A DNA stretch of 7,552 nt from WHUA01 sp964585785 (GTDB lineage Bacteria; Pseudomonadota; Alphaproteobacteria; UBA8366), in the NCBI GenBank assembly GCA_964585785.1, contig CAZPFL010000221.1, forward strand, positions 1-7,552, in the 5' to 3' direction. This document shows, piece by piece, positions 4,919 to 7,552 of this stretch. The notes under the pieces are model-generated. The model was given only the letters and a program-made list of their open reading frames with translations. It was not told the origin of the DNA and made no database searches. Positions within the stretch are counted from its first letter, which is position 1. Every line of letters begins with the position of its first letter. Made by a program: the position numbers and the translations under genes.

Positions 4919-6679
4919 ATGCCCGACGCCCCTCACGCCCCCGCCGCCCCTGACGCTATCGACCCAATCCGCCTCGAGCTGATCAAGAACGCGCTGGTCA
5001 TGATCTCCGACAACATGATGGTGTCGGTGCTGCGCACCTCGCGCTCGACCCTGGTCAAGGCGAACATGGATTTCTCCGCCTCGATCTGCGACGGCAACGG
5101 CCAGATGGTCGGACAGGGACTCGCGCTGCCGGGCCATCTCGGCGCGACCATGCCGGCGCTCAAGGGCTGCCTCGACTACTTCGGCGAAGACATCGAGCCG
5201 GGCGACATCTTCGCCAACAACGACCCGTATGCCGGCGGCAGCCACCTGAACGACATCTTCATGTTCAAGCCGGTGTTCAAGGACGGCGAGCGCATCTGCT
5301 TCCTCGGCCTGATCCTGCACCACACCGACCTCGCGGGGCGGGTCGCCGGCGGACAGGCGGCGGACAGCAACGAGATCTACGAGGAAGGCCTGCGCATCCC
5401 GCCGAGCAAGATCTACCAGGCGGGCAAGCGCAACGACACGCTGTTCCGTATCATCGAGCACAACACCCGCGTGCCCGACACGGTGCTGGGCGACGTGCGC
5501 GCGCAGATCGCCGCGCTCAACACCGCGGCGGCCGAGATCGAGAAGCTGGTCGAGACCTATGGCGCGGCCGAGCTGAAGAAATACATGAGCGCGCTGGTCG
5601 ACTACACCGAGCGGCTGGTGCGGAGCTGCATCCGCGACCTGCCCGACGGCGAGGCCGAGTTCACCGACTGGAACGACGACGACGGGGTCGGCGGCGGCCC
5701 GGTCAAGCTGCATGTGAAGCTCACCGTCAAAGGCGATGAGATCGTTGCCGATTTCACCGGCACCTCGCCGCAGAAAGGCGGCGCGCTGCACACCAATTAC
5801 TGGTTCACCGCCTCGCTCACCTATGCCGCGCTGCGCGCGATCCTACCGCCCGACACGCCGAACAACGCCGGCTTCTACCGGCCGATCACCGTGATCGCGC
5901 CTGAGGGAAGCTGGGTCAATCCGCGCTTCCCGGCGGCGCTCGGGGCGCGCGGCCAGGGCGGTTATCGCGTGCGCACACTGGTTTCCGGCGCGATCGCCAA
6001 GCTGCTGCCGGGCCGCATGCCGGCCTGCCCCGGCGGCAACGAGTTCGGGCTGTCGGTCACCGGCCTGACGCCCGAGCGGCGGCGCTTCCTGCATGTGGAG
6101 TTCCACAACGTGACGGGGCGCGGCGGCGGCCCGGACGCGGACGGCCAGGACGGCGGGCCCTACTGGCTCGGCAATCTCTCGAACACGCCGGTCGAGGTGA
6201 TCGAGGCGGAGAACCCGCTCCTGATCGAGGAATACGGCTTCCTGCCGGACACCGGCGGCCCGGGCAAGTATCGCGGCGGGCTCGGCGTCGTGCGCCAGTA
6301 CCAGCTCGTGAACGAGACCGCGACCGTGCAGCAGCGCGCCGACCGGCACCTCTATCCCTGCTGGGGCCTGTTCGGCGGCAAGCCGGGCGCGCTGTCGAAG
6401 TCCTACTTCATCCGCGACGGCAAGCGCGAGGACGCGCCGGCCAAGTTCGTCCGCCCGATGAAGAAGGGCGAGGTCTTCCGCTCCGAGATGGCGGGCTCCG
6501 GCGGCTACGGCGATCCTTTCGAGCGCGACCCCGACGCGGTCGCCGAGGACGTGCGCCAGGAAAAGATCTCCGTCGACCATGCGGCGCGCGAATACGGCGT
6601 CGCCGTCGATCCCGCGACCTTCGCCGTGGACGCCGCGCGCACGGCCGCGCTGCGTGAAAACCGGGAGCCGGCGCGATGA
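4919..6679 (+). CDS. Hydantoinase B/oxoprolinase family protein (HyuB-like; acetone carboxylase alpha-like)
   Basis: A complete 586-residue protein with the normal length and full pattern of the HyuB family. Members pair with a HyuA-type ATPase to open cyclic amides such as hydantoins and 5-oxoproline, or in related enzymes to carboxylate ketones. Visible signatures are NNDPYAGGSHLNDIF (100-114), ILHHTDLAG (132-140), FPAALGARGQGGYRV (about 337-351), the Gly-rich GRGGGPDADGQDGG loop (about 398-411), and the C-terminal GGYGDPFERDP. H109, D112 and H134 have the same spacing as the metal ligands I recall for the acetone carboxylase alpha subunit (H150, D153, H175), so a bound metal is likely. It is shorter than acetone carboxylase alpha (over 700 residues), favouring the hydantoinase-like branch. 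ATG 4919 has only a weak purine-rich upstream site. The stop overlaps the start of the hyuA-like gene (ATGA). The substrate is unknown. Confidence 0.93.
   Translation: MPDAPHAPAAPDAIDPIRLELIKNALVMISDNMMVSVLRTSRSTLVKANMDFSASICDGNGQMVGQGLALPGHLGATMPALKGCLDYFGEDIEPGDIFANNDPYAGGSHLNDIFMFKPVFKDGERICFLGLILHHTDLAGRVAGGQAADSNEIYEEGLRIPPSKIYQAGKRNDTLFRIIEHNTRVPDTVLGDVRAQIAALNTAAAEIEKLVETYGAAELKKYMSALVDYTERLVRSCIRDLPDGEAEFTDWNDDDGVGGGPVKLHVKLTVKGDEIVADFTGTSPQKGGALHTNYWFTASLTYAALRAILPPDTPNNAGFYRPITVIAPEGSWVNPRFPAALGARGQGGYRVRTLVSGAIAKLLPGRMPACPGGNEFGLSVTGLTPERRRFLHVEFHNVTGRGGGPDADGQDGGPYWLGNLSNTPVEVIEAENPLLIEEYGFLPDTGGPGKYRGGLGVVRQYQLVNETATVQQRADRHLYPCWGLFGGKPGALSKSYFIRDGKREDAPAKFVRPMKKGEVFRSEMAGSGGYGDPFERDPDAVAEDVRQEKISVDHAAREYGVAVDPATFAVDAARTAALRENREPAR
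6664..6667 (+). promoter_or_regulatory. Ribosome binding site of the hyuA-like gene
   Basis: GGAG lies 8 nt before ATG 6676, inside the end of the hyuB-like gene. With the ATGA overlap it supports this start and coupled translation. Confidence 0.55.
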
Positions 6680-7552
6680 CCCGCTACCGGCTCGGCGTCG
6701 ACATCGGTGGCACCTTCACAGACATCGTGCTCCTGGGCGAGGACGGCGCGGTCGCGACCAAAAAGATCCTCTCCACCCCCGACGACTACAGCCGCGCGAT
6801 CGAGGACGGCATCCGCCAGCTTCTCGCCGAGACCGGCATCGAGCCGGGCGCGATCGCCGAGGTGGCGCACGGCACGACGGTCGCGACCAACGCGATCATC
6901 GAGCGCAAGGGCGTCCGGGTCGCGCTGGTGACGACGGCGGGCTTCCGCGACGTGCTGGAGATCGCCCGTTACCGCGCGCCGCATCTTTACGACGTGTTCT
7001 TCCGCAAGCCCGAGCCGCTGGTCGAGCGCCGCCTGCGCTTCCAGGTGCCCGAGCGCATCGCCGCCACGGGCGCGGTCGTCACGCCGCTTGACCGGGAGGC
7101 CGTCCGCGCCGTCGCCGAGCAATGCGTCGCGGCCAAGGTCGATGCGGTCGCGATCTGCTTCATCAACGCCTACGCCAACGGCGCGCATGAGGAAGAAGCC
7201 GCGGCGATCTTCCGCGAACGCCACCCCGACCTGCCGGTCACCGTCTCCAGCGAGCTGGTGCCGCAGATCCAGGAATACGAGCGCACCAGCACCACCGTGG
7301 TGAATGCCTATATCCGCCCGGTGATCGAGCGCTACGCGCGCCGGCTCGACGACCGGCTCAAAACCATCGGCATCACCGTGCCGCTGAACATCATGCAGTC
7401 GAACGGCGGCGTGCTGCCGGGTGCGCTGGCCGCGCGCAAGCCGATCTTCATCATCGAGTCCGGCCCGGCCGCGGGCGTGGTCGGCGCGAAGCGGCTCGGC
7501 GACCGGCTCGGCCTCGGCGACGCCATCGTCTTCGACATGGGCGGCACGACCG
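6676..7552 (+). CDS. Hydantoinase A/oxoprolinase family protein (HyuA-like), 5' part
   Basis: The frame opens at ATG 6676, overlapping the hyuB-like stop, and stays open to the window end. The first 292 residues are present; a typical HyuA has about 650-700, so more than half is missing. The N-terminus carries the ATP-phosphate motif DIGGTFTD (9-16) of the ASKHA/hydantoinase A fold. HGTTVATNAIIERKG (about 65-79), SSELVPQIQEYERTSTTVVNAYI (from about residue 194) and ESGPAAGVVGAK are classic family stretches. The last complete codons read DMGGTT (287-292), the second phosphate motif. In this family the A subunit uses ATP to activate the substrate (amide or enol oxygen), and the B subunit completes hydrolysis or carboxylation. 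Gene order B then A, with overlapping codons, supports a stoichiometric heteromer. N-methylhydantoinase, 5-oxoprolinase and acetophenone- or acetone-carboxylase-type activities all remain possible. Confidence 0.93.
   Translation, partial: MTRYRLGVDIGGTFTDIVLLGEDGAVATKKILSTPDDYSRAIEDGIRQLLAETGIEPGAIAEVAHGTTVATNAIIERKGVRVALVTTAGFRDVLEIARYRAPHLYDVFFRKPEPLVERRLRFQVPERIAATGAVVTPLDREAVRAVAEQCVAAKVDAVAICFINAYANGAHEEEAAAIFRERHPDLPVTVSSELVPQIQEYERTSTTVVNAYIRPVIERYARRLDDRLKTIGITVPLNIMQSNGGVLPGALAARKPIFIIESGPAAGVVGAKRLGDRLGLGDAIVFDMGGTT

Noticed and set aside
2977..4953. Long open frame on the + strand (658 codons) across the crotonase and dioxygenase genes
   Set aside because: It is antisense to two well-supported genes. 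Its translation is Arg/Ala/Asp-rich with no family motif, as expected from high GC at third positions.
4064..5791. Long open frame on the - strand (575 codons) spanning the divergent promoter region
   Set aside because: It is a shadow of the hyuB-like gene and of the dioxygenase in another frame. It has no recognisable domain and crosses two opposite genes and their control region.
1..7552. tRNA, rRNA, CRISPR, insertion sequence or attachment site
   Set aside because: I saw no cloverleaf-like segment, spaced direct repeats, transposase motif or terminal inverted repeats; the window is filled by ordinary metabolic genes.

Overview
The window is GC-rich DNA with almost no non-coding space. Codon third positions are strongly G/C, genes are tightly packed with ATGA stop/start overlaps, and protein families look alphaproteobacterial. 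I infer an alphaproteobacterium (Rhodospirillales- or Hyphomicrobiales-like). No marker gene is present to fix the taxon.

Left block (1-1951, + strand): the 3' end of a thiamine-dependent 2-oxoacid dehydrogenase E1 beta subunit, a complete lipoyl-bearing E2 acyltransferase, and a small acyl carrier protein (ACP) whose start codon overlaps the E2 stop. The set resembles a pyruvate, acetoin or branched-chain dehydrogenase operon with an ACP as its last visible gene. No E3 (dihydrolipoamide dehydrogenase) is seen; it must be upstream or elsewhere. The ACP suggests that acyl groups may pass between lipoyl-E2 and a phosphopantetheine arm, or that the ACP supplies octanoate for lipoylation. This is the most interesting point of the window.

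Middle block (1982-4761, - strand): a CBS-pair protein with an uncharacterised C-terminal domain, convergent with the ACP gene; a crotonase-family protein that lacks one of the two usual hydratase glutamates; and a TauD/TfdA-type Fe(II)/2-oxoglutarate dioxygenase. The dioxygenase and crotonase genes are 27 nt apart and are probably co-transcribed. The CBS gene lies 134 nt further on with its own ribosome binding site and a leader hairpin.

Right block (4919-7552, + strand): hyuB-like and hyuA-like genes of the hydantoinase/oxoprolinase/acetone carboxylase superfamily. They are joined by an ATGA overlap, and the second runs off the window end. A good sigma70-like promoter (TTGCCG-N18-TATACT) lies before hyuB in the 157-nt region shared with the divergent dioxygenase gene. 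The right block and the dioxygenase-crotonase pair may together form a small catabolic locus for an unknown N-, O- or S-containing or ketone substrate. No RNA genes, mobile elements, CRISPR arrays or long repeats were seen, and no stretch over 300 nt lacks a gene.
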